From: JADLFV01 sp964471555 | GTDB taxonomy: Bacteria; Planctomycetota; Phycisphaerae; Phycisphaerales; Phycisphaeraceae | DNA length: 26,829 nt | Direction of reading: 5' to 3' | Assembly (NCBI GenBank): GCA_964471555.1 | Contig: CAYYGM010000056.1 | Span: 1-26,829 of the forward strand | Shown here: positions 7,562 to 14,695 of the stretch, piece after piece | How positions within the stretch are numbered: position 1 is the stretch's first letter | Layout: every line of letters begins with the position of its first letter | Notes under the pieces: model-generated | The model's input: only the letters and a program-made list of their open reading frames with translations | What the model was told of the DNA's origin: nothing | Database searches by the model: none | Position numbers and translations under genes: made by a program

Positions 7562-7786
7562 TCATCGCAACGGTTGCAGACGCTGTCGCAGAGCAGGCCG
7601 CTCGATGCCATAAGCGTCCGTCTCCACCGGCGGCCGGTACTCGCCGCGGAGCGTCAAATAACGCTCGTACGGCGACCGCGGCGCGTTCTGGGGAAACAGC
7701 GGTTTCTGACAGCCGCCTAGACAGGCCCCTCCCAGGACCAGCGGCATAGCCCATAACCAACGTCGCATCCCTGCTCGAACCAACAT
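7562..7786 (-). CDS. Small predicted lipoprotein
   Basis: The 74-residue protein starts MLVRAGMRRWLWAMPLVLGG and continues into a lipobox ending LGGC, giving a signal peptidase II site and a lipidated Cys near residue 26. The mature part has LFPQNAPRSPYERYLTLRG, a pattern I associate with short uncharacterised planctomycete lipoproteins. ATG 7786 is favoured because TATGAT ends exactly 6 nt before it; ATG 7768, preceded by GCAGGG, is an alternative that keeps the signal peptide. It sits 125 bp upstream of the amidase gene on the same strand, so an envelope role is plausible but not shown. Confidence 0.65.
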   Translation of the reverse strand: MLVRAGMRRWLWAMPLVLGGACLGGCQKPLFPQNAPRSPYERYLTLRGEYRPPVETDAYGIERPALRQRLQPLR

Positions 7787-7792
7787 AGTCTC

Positions 7793-7821
7793 ATCATAAC
7801 CCTCCCTGAACACAGGAACAA
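7793..7821 (-). promoter_or_regulatory. Promoter of the lipoprotein gene, leaderless layout
   Basis: On the minus strand TTGTTC (7821-7816) is followed after 17 nt by TATGAT (7798-7793), and the ATG at 7786 follows 6 nt later. The AGGGAGG inside the spacer is too far from the ATG (14 nt) to be an obvious ribosome binding site. A CCCTCCCT/AGGGAGGG inverted repeat (7800-7807 and 7828-7835) overlaps the region. Confidence 0.5.
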
Positions 7822-7852
7822 GAGGCGAGGGAGGGGAAATGGGGGATTGCTT

Positions 7853-7973
7853 GATTGCTTGATTGCCTGATTGCTTGAATGGGGCAATGGGGAAATGGGA
7901 AGTCGGCTCCGCTTACGCCAGCACCTCACGGCTTGGCAATCTCCCATTCAGGCTTTCAGGCAATCACGCAATC
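7853..7973. repeat. Long imperfect palindrome with arms of GATTGC-type tandem units
   Basis: The left arm (7853-7883) and the reverse complement of the right arm (7943-7973) agree at 27 of 31 positions. The left arm and the bases before it are successive 8-nt units of the form GATTGCTT, starting at 7845, 7853, 7861 and 7869. The element lies between the divergent lipoprotein and M48 protease genes, so it is not a terminator for either. Its presence argues that the M48 coding region starts downstream of it. Confidence 0.8.
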
Positions 7974-7983
7974 ACAAATTCCC

Positions 7984-7989
7984 TACAGT
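7984..7989 (+). promoter_or_regulatory. -10-like box 6 nt before the M48 GTG start
   Basis: TACAGT is followed by 6 nt and the GTG at 7996. There is no Shine-Dalgarno sequence and no clear -35 box. The layout is the same as at dapF and the nitrilase gene. Confidence 0.45.
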
Positions 7990-7995
7990 ATCCCC

Positions 7996-9357
7996 GTGGT
8001 TCAGATCCTGGTCATCAGCCTGGCGATCGGCATCTTCCTGCATGACGCGGTCACGCCCGAGGATGCCGCGGCCCCGCGCGCGTGGGTCGTCGCAGCCGCA
8101 GTCCTGGGGCCCATGCTCCTGCTGGCAGTCTGGGCACGCTGGGCATGCCAGCGGCGGACCAGCCTCAGCGGCAAGACGCTGCGCAAACTCGACCGTCAAC
8201 TGTCGCTGTACCGTTTCGCCCTGCTGCCCTGGTATGCCGGGCAACTGTACGCCGGCTCGCTGCTGTGGGTCCGCATGGTGCTGGGCGACCTGGTGCTGGT
8301 CGATGAGTTGCTGGTCATGCTGCCGACGCTCGCCATGCTCATCTGGGCCTGGTGGTGCTACTACCCCATCGACCGCCGCCTGCGCGAGGCAGCCCTGATC
8401 GCCAGCCTCGACCAGGGGCGGCCGATCTATCCGATCTGGAGCCGCAGCCGGTTCCTGATGATGCAGCTTCGCCACCAGGTGCTGCTGATGCTGGCGCCGC
8501 TGGCGGTGATCCTGGCCTGGGTGGAGTCGGCCGACCGCTACATCCTGCCGCACCTGGACACAAATGTCGGCTGGAGCGATGAGCTGGTCATGGCGGCCGG
8601 AGCGATGGGGATCTTTCTGCTGTCGCCGCTGATGATCCGCTACATTCTGGATACCGTGCCCCTGCCGCCGGGCGAAATCCGCGATCACCTGGACTACCTG
8701 TGCAAACTGCACCGGGTGCGGGTGCGCGGCCTGCTGCTGTGGCGCACCTTCGGCGGGATGATCAACGCCGCGGTCATGGGTGTCATCGCCCCGCTGCGCT
8801 ACGTCATGATCAGCGACGCCCTGCTCGATCACATGCCCCAATCACAAGTCGAAGCGGTCATGGTCCACGAGCTGGCCCACGTGCGCAAACGCCACATGTT
8901 CTGGCTGCTGGCTTTCGCTGTCAGCATCGCGGCGGTGCTCGATGCGCTGTTGAGCATGGTCTGCGGTGAGACCAACACGCTGAGCGCCAGCCTGATGACC
9001 ATGCTATCGCTGGCCGGCGTCGTCTGGGTGATCGCCTTCGGCTGGGCCTCGCGCCGCATCGAGCGGCAGGCGGATGCGTATGCCGTCGCCCACCTGGCTC
9101 GGGAAAAAACGCTGGACGCGATCGATGAACCCTCGGCCGAGGTCGTGATCCACGCCCTGGGACACGTGGCCCATCTCAATCACATCAACCCCACGGCCCG
9201 CAGTTGGCGGCACGGCTCGATCCGCTCCCGCCAACTCGCCCTGCGCCGACTGATCAATCAGCCGCTCACCGGCCATAGCGCCGACCGGGCCGTCGCTGCA
9301 GTGCGCTGGCTGACCATCCTGACCGCCCTGGCTGCGGTCGCCATGTATCTGCTGTAG
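7996..9357 (+). CDS. M48-family membrane zinc metalloprotease
   Basis: The 453-residue protein has several membrane segments in its N-terminal half and a gluzincin core: VMVHELAHVRKRHM gives the zinc motif HELAH (residues 291-295), and SRRIERQADAYA supplies the third ligand Glu356 with Asp360, the usual ExxxD of M48. Helices before and after the HExxH match HtpX/Ste24-type proteases, which degrade damaged membrane proteins or process CAAX-like substrates; the substrate here is unknown. GTG 7996 is chosen because a -10-like TACAGT ends 6 nt before it and the frame further upstream (ATG 7879) runs through a palindromic repeat and reads as unlikely protein. It lies 22 bp upstream of dapF. Confidence 0.85.
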   Translation: MVQILVISLAIGIFLHDAVTPEDAAAPRAWVVAAAVLGPMLLLAVWARWACQRRTSLSGKTLRKLDRQLSLYRFALLPWYAGQLYAGSLLWVRMVLGDLVLVDELLVMLPTLAMLIWAWWCYYPIDRRLREAALIASLDQGRPIYPIWSRSRFLMMQLRHQVLLMLAPLAVILAWVESADRYILPHLDTNVGWSDELVMAAGAMGIFLLSPLMIRYILDTVPLPPGEIRDHLDYLCKLHRVRVRGLLLWRTFGGMINAAVMGVIAPLRYVMISDALLDHMPQSQVEAVMVHELAHVRKRHMFWLLAFAVSIAAVLDALLSMVCGETNTLSASLMTMLSLAGVVWVIAFGWASRRIERQADAYAVAHLAREKTLDAIDEPSAEVVIHALGHVAHLNHINPTARSWRHGSIRSRQLALRRLINQPLTGHSADRAVAAVRWLTILTALAAVAMYLL

Positions 9358-9367
9358 CCATGCCCGC

Positions 9368-9373
9368 TACAAT
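9368..9373 (+). promoter_or_regulatory. -10-like box 6 nt before dapF
   Basis: TACAAT, five of six matches to TATAAT, ends 6 nt before the dapF ATG, within the 22-bp gap after the M48 gene. It suggests dapF can be transcribed on its own as a leaderless message. No matching -35 box was seen. Confidence 0.45.
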
Positions 9374-9379
9374 GTCGCC

Positions 9380-10231
9380 ATGCGTTTCACCAAGATGCAC
9401 GGCATCGGCAACGACTACGTTTACATCAACGGCTACGAGCAGGCTGTGCGCGATCCGGTCGCCCTGGCCCCGGTCATCTCCGACCGCCACACCGGCGTCG
9501 GCGGTGACGGCCTGATCCTCATCCTGCCGCCGCCCCCGGAAGTTAAAGACGCTGACGTTCGCATGCGCATGTTCAACAACGACGGCTCCGAGGCCGAAAT
9601 GTGCGGCAACGGCATCCGCTGCGTCGCCAAGTTTGTGGTGGACCACGGCATCAGCAACGCCAGACCCCTGCGTATCCAGACCGGACGCGGTGTGCTGTCG
9701 CTCGATTACACCACCGATGCAGCAGGTAAGGTGCAGCAGGTCACCGTGGACATGGGCACGCCCATCCTCGAACCACGCAAGGTGCCGGTGGATCCCGGGA
9801 AGTTGACCGCAACTGACCAAGCCCAGATCTTCCGCATCGATGATCGCTTCACCGCCACGTTCGTCTCGATGGGCAACCCCCATGCGGTGATTTATCACGA
9901 AAAGGTCGAGGGCCTGGATCTGTGGCGATTGGGCGCCGAACTGGAGCATCACCCTGCGTTTCCGCAGCGCATGAACGTCCACTTCGTACAGGTGATCTCA
10001 CCCGGCGAGGTCACGGTGCAGCACTGGGAGCGCGGCAGCGGCGCGACGCAGGCCTGCGGTACCGGCGCTTGTGCGGTGTGCGTGGCGGGCGTGCTCACGG
10101 GGAGAACGCAGCGCACGGTTCTGGCTCATCTGCCGGGCGGTGATCTGAAGCTGGAATGGCGCGAGTCGGACGATCACGTGCTGATGACCGGCCCCGCGGT
10201 GGAAGTGTTCAGCGGCGATTGGCCGTCATAA
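9380..10231 (+). CDS. dapF: Diaminopimelate epimerase
   Basis: The 283-residue enzyme converts LL- to meso-diaminopimelate in the cytoplasm, the penultimate step of lysine synthesis and the source of the peptidoglycan cross-linking residue. It shows the complete family layout: FTKMHGIGNDYVYI at the N-terminus, FNNDGSEAEMCGNGIRC with catalytic Cys75, VSMGNPHAV, and ERGSGATQACGTGAC with catalytic Cys226. Length and both active-site cysteines are normal. The start is fixed by the family N-terminus. No Shine-Dalgarno sequence is present; a -10-like box lies immediately upstream. Its last bases overlap the convergent metallo-hydrolase gene. Its presence indicates DAP-type peptidoglycan or at least a DAP lysine pathway. 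Confidence 0.97.
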   Translation: MRFTKMHGIGNDYVYINGYEQAVRDPVALAPVISDRHTGVGGDGLILILPPPPEVKDADVRMRMFNNDGSEAEMCGNGIRCVAKFVVDHGISNARPLRIQTGRGVLSLDYTTDAAGKVQQVTVDMGTPILEPRKVPVDPGKLTATDQAQIFRIDDRFTATFVSMGNPHAVIYHEKVEGLDLWRLGAELEHHPAFPQRMNVHFVQVISPGEVTVQHWERGSGATQACGTGACAVCVAGVLTGRTQRTVLAHLPGGDLKLEWRESDDHVLMTGPAVEVFSGDWPS

Positions 10232-11623
10232 TTTCACCGTATCACCATACGCCGGCACCGAGACATTCCAGCCCATCTGCGAGCGCACCTGCTCGGCCAG
10301 AGCTTCGCTGACGTGCTCATCGCCGTGGGTCAGGAAAAGTTGTTTGGGCGGCTTGCGATAGTGCTTGAGCCAGCCCAGCAGATCGCTGCGTCCGGCGTGG
10401 GCGGACAAACCTTCGACGCGCTGCACCTCAGCCAGTACATCGCGCGGCACGCCGAAGAGGCGTACCTTGGTTTTGCCGTCGAGAATCTGCCGCCCCAGCG
10501 TGCCCACCGCCTGGTAGCCGACGAACAGGATGATGTTCTGCGGCGTGCCCATGTGATTAGCCAGGTGATGCTTGATGCGTCCGCCGGTGCACATGCCGGA
10601 GCCGGCCATGATGATGCCGGGGCCTTTGCGGTCATTGAGCTGCTTGGATTCTTCGCTGCTGCGCAGCATGTGCAGTTGTTTCCACGCCTCATCCAGACTG
10701 CCGTTGGTCAGAAGCTCCCGCGTCGGTTGATCCATGTAGTCGTGATGGCGGCGGAAGACCTCGGTGACGTTGATGGCCATGGGTGAATCGAGGAACGTCG
10801 CCATGCGCGGAATGCGCCCGGCATTGAGCAGCAAGGCCAGTTGCAGCAGCACCTCCTGGGCCCGTTCGATGGCGAACGTCGGGATCAGCACCAGCCCGTG
10901 CCGCTCGGCCGCGCGGTTGATGATCTCGGCCAACTGGTCCTGAATTGTCTCGTGTCGATCGTGATCGCGATCGCCGTAGGTCGATTCCATCACCACGACG
11001 TCGGCCGACTCGATGAAGGTGGGATCGTCAACGATGGGCACATCGGGTTGGCCCATGTCGCCGGAGAAGACGAGGCGGCGGGTCGAGCCGTTCTCGCGCA
11101 CTTCGATCAGCAGCATGGCCGAGCCGAGGATATGCCCGGCATCGTGGAAGCGCACCGTAACCGCATCGTTGAGCGCGACTGGTTGATCGTAGCCCACGCC
11201 GCGCATCAGGGGGCCGACCTTCTCGGCATCCCCGACGGTGTACAGCGGCGCGTAAGGGTGCGGTGATTTGCGGCCTTCCTTCTGGTGACGCTTGCGCTTG
11301 TAGGCAACGTCTTCCTCTTGAATCCTGGCTGAATCCAGCATGACAATCTTGGCCAGTTCAACGGTCGGCTCCGTGCAGTGGATCGGGCCCTTGAATCCCT
11401 GGGCGACCAGGCGCGGCAGTAGCCCGCAGTGGTCGAGGTGTGCGTGAGTCAGCAGCAGCGCATCGATCGTGGCGGGGTCAAATGTAGGCTTGGACCAGTT
11501 GCGTTCCCGGAACTGATATTCCTGAAAGAGGCCGCGGTCGATCATCAACCTCAAACCGCCGGCCTCCAGCAGGTAGCTGGAGCCGGTGACCTGACGATTG
11601 GCGCCCAAGAAAGTCAATTTCAT
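10226..11623 (-). CDS. MBL-fold beta-CASP metallo-hydrolase (CPSF-like RNA nuclease family)
   Basis: The 465-residue protein contains a metallo-beta-lactamase core with HAHLDH (60-65), His164 in DAGHILGSAM, Asp189 in SGDMG, and the beta-CASP insert elements ESTYGD (213-218), PTFAIERAQ, GSGMCTGGRIKHHL, LSAHAGRSDL (His409) and LTHGDEH (His433). This is the layout of bacterial homologues of the CPSF73/Ysh1 mRNA 3'-end endonuclease, expected to be a zinc-dependent cytoplasmic RNase. The KH domains of archaeal relatives are absent. It follows accC after only 2 nt and has no ribosome binding site of its own beyond the end of accC, so it is probably translationally coupled. The genuine substrate is unknown. 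It overlaps the convergent dapF by 6 bp. Confidence 0.92.
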   Translation of the reverse strand: MKLTFLGANRQVTGSSYLLEAGGLRLMIDRGLFQEYQFRERNWSKPTFDPATIDALLLTHAHLDHCGLLPRLVAQGFKGPIHCTEPTVELAKIVMLDSARIQEEDVAYKRKRHQKEGRKSPHPYAPLYTVGDAEKVGPLMRGVGYDQPVALNDAVTVRFHDAGHILGSAMLLIEVRENGSTRRLVFSGDMGQPDVPIVDDPTFIESADVVVMESTYGDRDHDRHETIQDQLAEIINRAAERHGLVLIPTFAIERAQEVLLQLALLLNAGRIPRMATFLDSPMAINVTEVFRRHHDYMDQPTRELLTNGSLDEAWKQLHMLRSSEESKQLNDRKGPGIIMAGSGMCTGGRIKHHLANHMGTPQNIILFVGYQAVGTLGRQILDGKTKVRLFGVPRDVLAEVQRVEGLSAHAGRSDLLGWLKHYRKPPKQLFLTHGDEHVSEALAEQVRSQMGWNVSVPAYGDTVKL

Positions 11624-11625
11624 AG

Positions 11626-12969
11626 TCAGGAACTCAGCAGTCGCTCCACGAAGTGAATGTCGGTCTTGCTGGCATGGAAGTCGCCGTTGCGCAGCAGATC
11701 CTGGTGCAGGGGAATGGTGGTCTTGATCGGCTCAACCTCGTATTCACTCAAGGCCCGCAGTGCCGTGGCGATCGCCACTTCACGATTCTGGCCGTAGGCG
11801 ATCAGCTTGGCGATCAGCGAATCATAATGCGGCGGCACGGTGTAACCGCTGAAGCAATGCGTATCCACGCGCACGCCGGGGCCGCCGGGCAGGGCCCAGT
11901 GTTCGATGCGGCCGGCCGAGGGCGTGAAGTTGCGGCGCGGGTCTTCGGCATTGATGCGCAGCTCGATGGCGTGCCCGTTGCGCTTGATCTGCCGCTGCGT
12001 GACCGAGAGTTTCTCGCCGGCCGCCACGCGGATCTGCTCCTTGACGATGTCGATGCCGGTGATCAGTTCGGTCACCGGGTGTTCGACCTGCACGCGGGTG
12101 TTGACTTCCATCAGGTAGAACTTGGCATCGCGGTCCATCAGGTACTCGACGGTCCCGGCCGAGAAATAGCGGGCCGCCTTGCACAGGCGCACGGCCGACT
12201 TGCAAAGCTCATCGCGTTGCTCCTCGCTCAGCAGCGGGCAGGGCGCTTCCTCGATCAGCTTCTGGTGGCGGCGCTGCATGGTGCAATCGCGCTCGAACAG
12301 GTGCACGACGTTGCCGTGCTGATCGCCCAGGATCTGCACCTCGACGTGTCGGGCGTGCTCGATGAACTTTTCGATGTAAACGCTGGGATCGCCGAAGGCG
12401 CCTTCCGCCTCGTTGCGGGCGGCGCGGTAGCCGTGGCGCAGCGACATGTCGTTGTGAGCCACGCGCATGCCGCGTCCCCCGCCGCCGGCCGCCGCCTTAA
12501 TGATCACCGGGTAACCAATCTCGCGGGCGGTCTTGATCGCATCATCTTCCGACTCGATGCGACCCTTGGAACCGCTGGCGGTAGGCACCTTGTTCTTCAG
12601 TGCCAACTGCTTGCAGGCCACCTTGTCGCCCAGCAGGCGCATGCTCTCGACGCTGGGGCCGATGAACTCGATGTTGCAGGAGCGGCAGACCTCGGCGAAG
12701 TGGGCGTTTTCCGCCAGGAAGCCGTAGCCGGGATGAATGGCATCAGCGTCACAAACCTCGGCGGCTGCGATGATGCGGGCGATGTTGAGGTAGCTGTCCG
12801 CCGAGCGAGGCGAGCCGATACAGATGGCGCGGTCGGCCATCTTGACGTGGCGGCAGGTGCGGTCGGCGCTGGAGAACACCGCCACCGTCTCAATGCCCAT
12901 CTCCCGCGCCGCGCGGATCACGCGGACGGCGATTTCACCTCGATTGGCGATCAGAATGCGGCTGAACAT
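11626..12969 (-). CDS. accC: Acetyl-CoA carboxylase, biotin carboxylase subunit
   Basis: The 447-residue protein carboxylates the biotin on AccB using ATP and bicarbonate, the first half-reaction of malonyl-CoA synthesis. Motifs are FSRILIANRGEIAVRVIRA, HPGYGFLAEN (79-88), the ATP-grasp loop KAAAGGGGRGM (158-168), ERDCTMQRRHQKLIEE, Glu275, and MEVNTRVQVEHPVTE (287-301) with the catalytic Glu/Arg residues. Length is normal for AccC with no carboxyltransferase fused. It sits downstream of accB on the minus strand, separated by a 102-bp gap holding a palindrome. No Shine-Dalgarno sequence is evident. A long open frame on the opposite strand of this gene is an artefact of codon usage. Confidence 0.97.
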   Translation of the reverse strand: MFSRILIANRGEIAVRVIRAAREMGIETVAVFSSADRTCRHVKMADRAICIGSPRSADSYLNIARIIAAAEVCDADAIHPGYGFLAENAHFAEVCRSCNIEFIGPSVESMRLLGDKVACKQLALKNKVPTASGSKGRIESEDDAIKTAREIGYPVIIKAAAGGGGRGMRVAHNDMSLRHGYRAARNEAEGAFGDPSVYIEKFIEHARHVEVQILGDQHGNVVHLFERDCTMQRRHQKLIEEAPCPLLSEEQRDELCKSAVRLCKAARYFSAGTVEYLMDRDAKFYLMEVNTRVQVEHPVTELITGIDIVKEQIRVAAGEKLSVTQRQIKRNGHAIELRINAEDPRRNFTPSAGRIEHWALPGGPGVRVDTHCFSGYTVPPHYDSLIAKLIAYGQNREVAIATALRALSEYEVEPIKTTIPLHQDLLRNGDFHASKTDIHFVERLLSS

Positions 12970-12974
12970 AGGCG

Positions 12975-13065
12975 TGAGGGATGAGGCTTGTGGTTTGAGG
13001 GTTGAGCAATGAAAGTTCAGGTGATCGGGCGTCTGAGAGGCTCAAGCCTCAGGCCTCACCCCTCA
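12975..13065. repeat. Palindrome with TGAGGC-type units between accB and accC
   Basis: The left arm (12975-12999) and the reverse complement of the right arm (13041-13065) agree at 21 of 25 positions. Each arm is made of short TGAGG-containing units. It fills the accB-accC spacer inside what otherwise looks like one transcript, so it could form an RNA hairpin affecting stability or expression of accC. The role is inferred. Confidence 0.75.
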
Positions 13066-13071
13066 GACTTC

Positions 13072-13548
13072 TCATGGTTTGACCAGATACATCGGCTGAC
13101 CGAACTCCACCGCCTGGCCGTTTTCGACCAGCACCTTCTGGATCGTGCCGCTGAGCTCGGCCTTGACTTCGTTGAAGACCTTCATGGCCTCGATGATGCA
13201 CACCACGGTCTCCGGCCCGACCTTGGAGCCGACGGTGACAAAGGCTTCGGCATCGGGACTCGGGGCTGCATAGTAGGTGCCCACCATCGGGCTCTGAATC
13301 TCCACCAGTCCGCCCAGATCATCCCCGCCCTCGGAAGAAGTGGCAGCGGGTGCGGCGGCGGCAGCAGGTGACACGGCGGTAGGAGCGACCAGATACGGCG
13401 TGCCACCTCCCGGAACAGATCCGGGGGCGCCCCTCTTGAGACGAATCTTTTCGCCGCCCTTGTCCTCAAGGTCCAGCTCCGACAGATCGTTGTCCGTCAT
13501 GAGCTTGACCAGTTGACGCAATGCTTTCAAATCGACCATAGTGAACAT
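13072..13548 (-). CDS. accB: Acetyl-CoA carboxylase biotin carboxyl carrier protein
   Basis: The 158-residue protein carries the biotin used by AccC and the carboxyltransferase. It has the standard three parts: an N-terminal helical region (VDLKALRQLVKLMTDNDLSEL), an Ala/Pro-rich flexible linker (about 40-80), and a C-terminal biotinyl domain with SPMVGTYY and the biotinylation site EAMKV (Lys123). A Met nine bases in (13539, MVDLKAL) is an equally good start; 13548 has GATGGA directly upstream. It follows the peptidase gene by 16 bp on the same strand and precedes accC. Translation of AccB and AccC from one message would keep the carrier and its enzyme together. Confidence 0.95.
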   Translation of the reverse strand: MFTMVDLKALRQLVKLMTDNDLSELDLEDKGGEKIRLKRGAPGSVPGGGTPYLVAPTAVSPAAAAAPAATSSEGGDDLGGLVEIQSPMVGTYYAAPSPDAEAFVTVGSKVGPETVVCIIEAMKVFNEVKAELSGTIQKVLVENGQAVEFGQPMYLVKP

Positions 13549-13564
13549 TCCATCGGGTTAGCAA

Positions 13565-14659
13565 TTAAATCATCGTGGATTCGAGCGTCTTGGGCAAATC
13601 GCTGAGCACACGCCGCCCACGCGGGGTCACCAGCACGTCGTCCTCGATGCGCACGCCGCCGACCCCCGGAAGGTAAATGCCCGGCTCGATGGTGACCACC
13701 TGACCCGCCACGGCCGGCTTGTCGAAACGCCCTGCCACCACCGGCAATTCGTGGATATTCAGCCCGATGCCGTGACCCAGGCCGTGACCGAAGTACTCGC
13801 CGTAGCCGGCCTTCTCGATGACATCCCGCGCGACACGATCGATGGCCGCGTAGCTGACACCTGGCGCCACCGCATCGATGGCCGCCAGTTGAGCTTCCAG
13901 CACGATGGCGTAAATCTCGCGCAGCTTCTTGGAGATCGGCCCCGTGGTGATCATGCGCGAAAGATCGCCGCAGTAGCCGCGGTACGTCGCCCCCCAATCG
14001 ATCTGCACCAAGCTGCGCTTGCCCAATCGCTTCGGTCCCGGCACCGCGTGCGGCAAAGCAGCATTGGCGTCCGTCGCCACGATGGTCTGAAAGCTCGGCC
14101 CCTCAGCGCCCAGGCATTTGAGCTGGTAATCCAGGTACGCGCCGACCTGCGATTCGGTCATGCCCGGCTTGGCGAAGCGACGCAGCTCCTCGAACGCCTG
14201 CTGCGAAATGGCGATCGCTTTGCGGATGAGGCGCAACTCGTCATCGTCCTTGATCGAGCGCTGCTCGAGCATTCCGTCGTCGATCGCATGCAGCCGCCGC
14301 GCTCCCAATTGCCTGGCCAGCGCCTTGTGCTGGCTGAGTGTGACGTAATCGCGCTGCAGCAGCATGCGCCGGGGCTTGAGTTTGCGCACGACCTTGGCTA
14401 ATTCCAGACTGAGCGAGCCGTCGCGGATCCAGGCTTTGGCGTGCGGAGCGTCGCGTTGAATCTGCTCCTCGTAGCGCGAATCGCTGAGGATGTGCACCGG
14501 CCCGCCGTGCAGCGGCACGTAGGCCCAGGAGTCGCGGCCGTAGAAACCAGTCAGGTAGTGGATGTCCAGAGCATGACAGATCAACAGACCATCGCCTTGC
14601 TCACCCAGGCGACGGCGAAGCAGGTGCAGGCGTTTGAGAATCGGTTTTGGCGTGGGCAT
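13565..14659 (-). CDS. M24-family Xaa-Pro aminopeptidase
   Basis: The 364-residue protein has a creatinase-like N-terminal domain (about 1-135, with DIHYLTGFYGRDS) and an M24 'pita-bread' catalytic domain. All five dinuclear metal ligands are visible: Asp221 in QIDWGA, Asp232 in GDLSR, His296 in GHGLGHGIG, Glu325 in TIEPGIY and Glu339 in VRIEDD. It should remove the N-terminal residue before proline from peptides in the cytoplasm. The order peptidase-accB-accC is common in bacteria, often with efp between; efp is absent here. The start is 36 bp from the divergent nitrilase start, and a -10-like TACACT ends 8 nt before the ATG. Confidence 0.93.
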   Translation of the reverse strand: MPTPKPILKRLHLLRRRLGEQGDGLLICHALDIHYLTGFYGRDSWAYVPLHGGPVHILSDSRYEEQIQRDAPHAKAWIRDGSLSLELAKVVRKLKPRRMLLQRDYVTLSQHKALARQLGARRLHAIDDGMLEQRSIKDDDELRLIRKAIAISQQAFEELRRFAKPGMTESQVGAYLDYQLKCLGAEGPSFQTIVATDANAALPHAVPGPKRLGKRSLVQIDWGATYRGYCGDLSRMITTGPISKKLREIYAIVLEAQLAAIDAVAPGVSYAAIDRVARDVIEKAGYGEYFGHGLGHGIGLNIHELPVVAGRFDKPAVAGQVVTIEPGIYLPGVGGVRIEDDVLVTPRGRRVLSDLPKTLESTMI

Positions 14660-14667
14660 GGCGGGCT

Positions 14668-14673
14668 AGTGTA
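14668..14673 (-). promoter_or_regulatory. -10-like box for the peptidase-acc operon
   Basis: TACACT on the minus strand ends 8 nt before the ATG at 14659. With only 36 bp between divergent start codons there is no room for a normal leader, so transcription probably starts at or near the ATG. Confidence 0.45.
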
Positions 14674-14683
14674 ACCGAAGCGA

Positions 14684-14689
14684 TAGAAT
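14684..14689 (+). promoter_or_regulatory. -10-like box 6 nt before the nitrilase gene
   Basis: TAGAAT, five of six matches to TATAAT, ends exactly 6 nt before the ATG at 14696. No Shine-Dalgarno sequence exists. It lies 10 bp from the opposing -10-like box, so the two promoters must compete or share a polymerase site. Confidence 0.5.
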
Positions 14690-14695
14690 GCACGC

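Noticed and set aside
7845..7876. GATTGC repeats as a CRISPR or microsatellite
   Set aside because: Units are only 8 nt with no spacers, and the array is mirrored in inverted orientation downstream, so a palindromic element explains it better.
7879..7995. Upstream start (ATG 7879) for the M48 protease
   Set aside because: The added 39 residues are encoded by the palindromic repeat and lack a ribosome binding site, whereas GTG 7996 has a promoter-like box at the standard distance.
11653..12984. 443-codon open frame on the plus strand opposite accC
   Set aside because: It is the antisense shadow of a highly conserved gene in GC-rich DNA, with no recognisable motif and Ala/Gly/His/Asp-rich composition.
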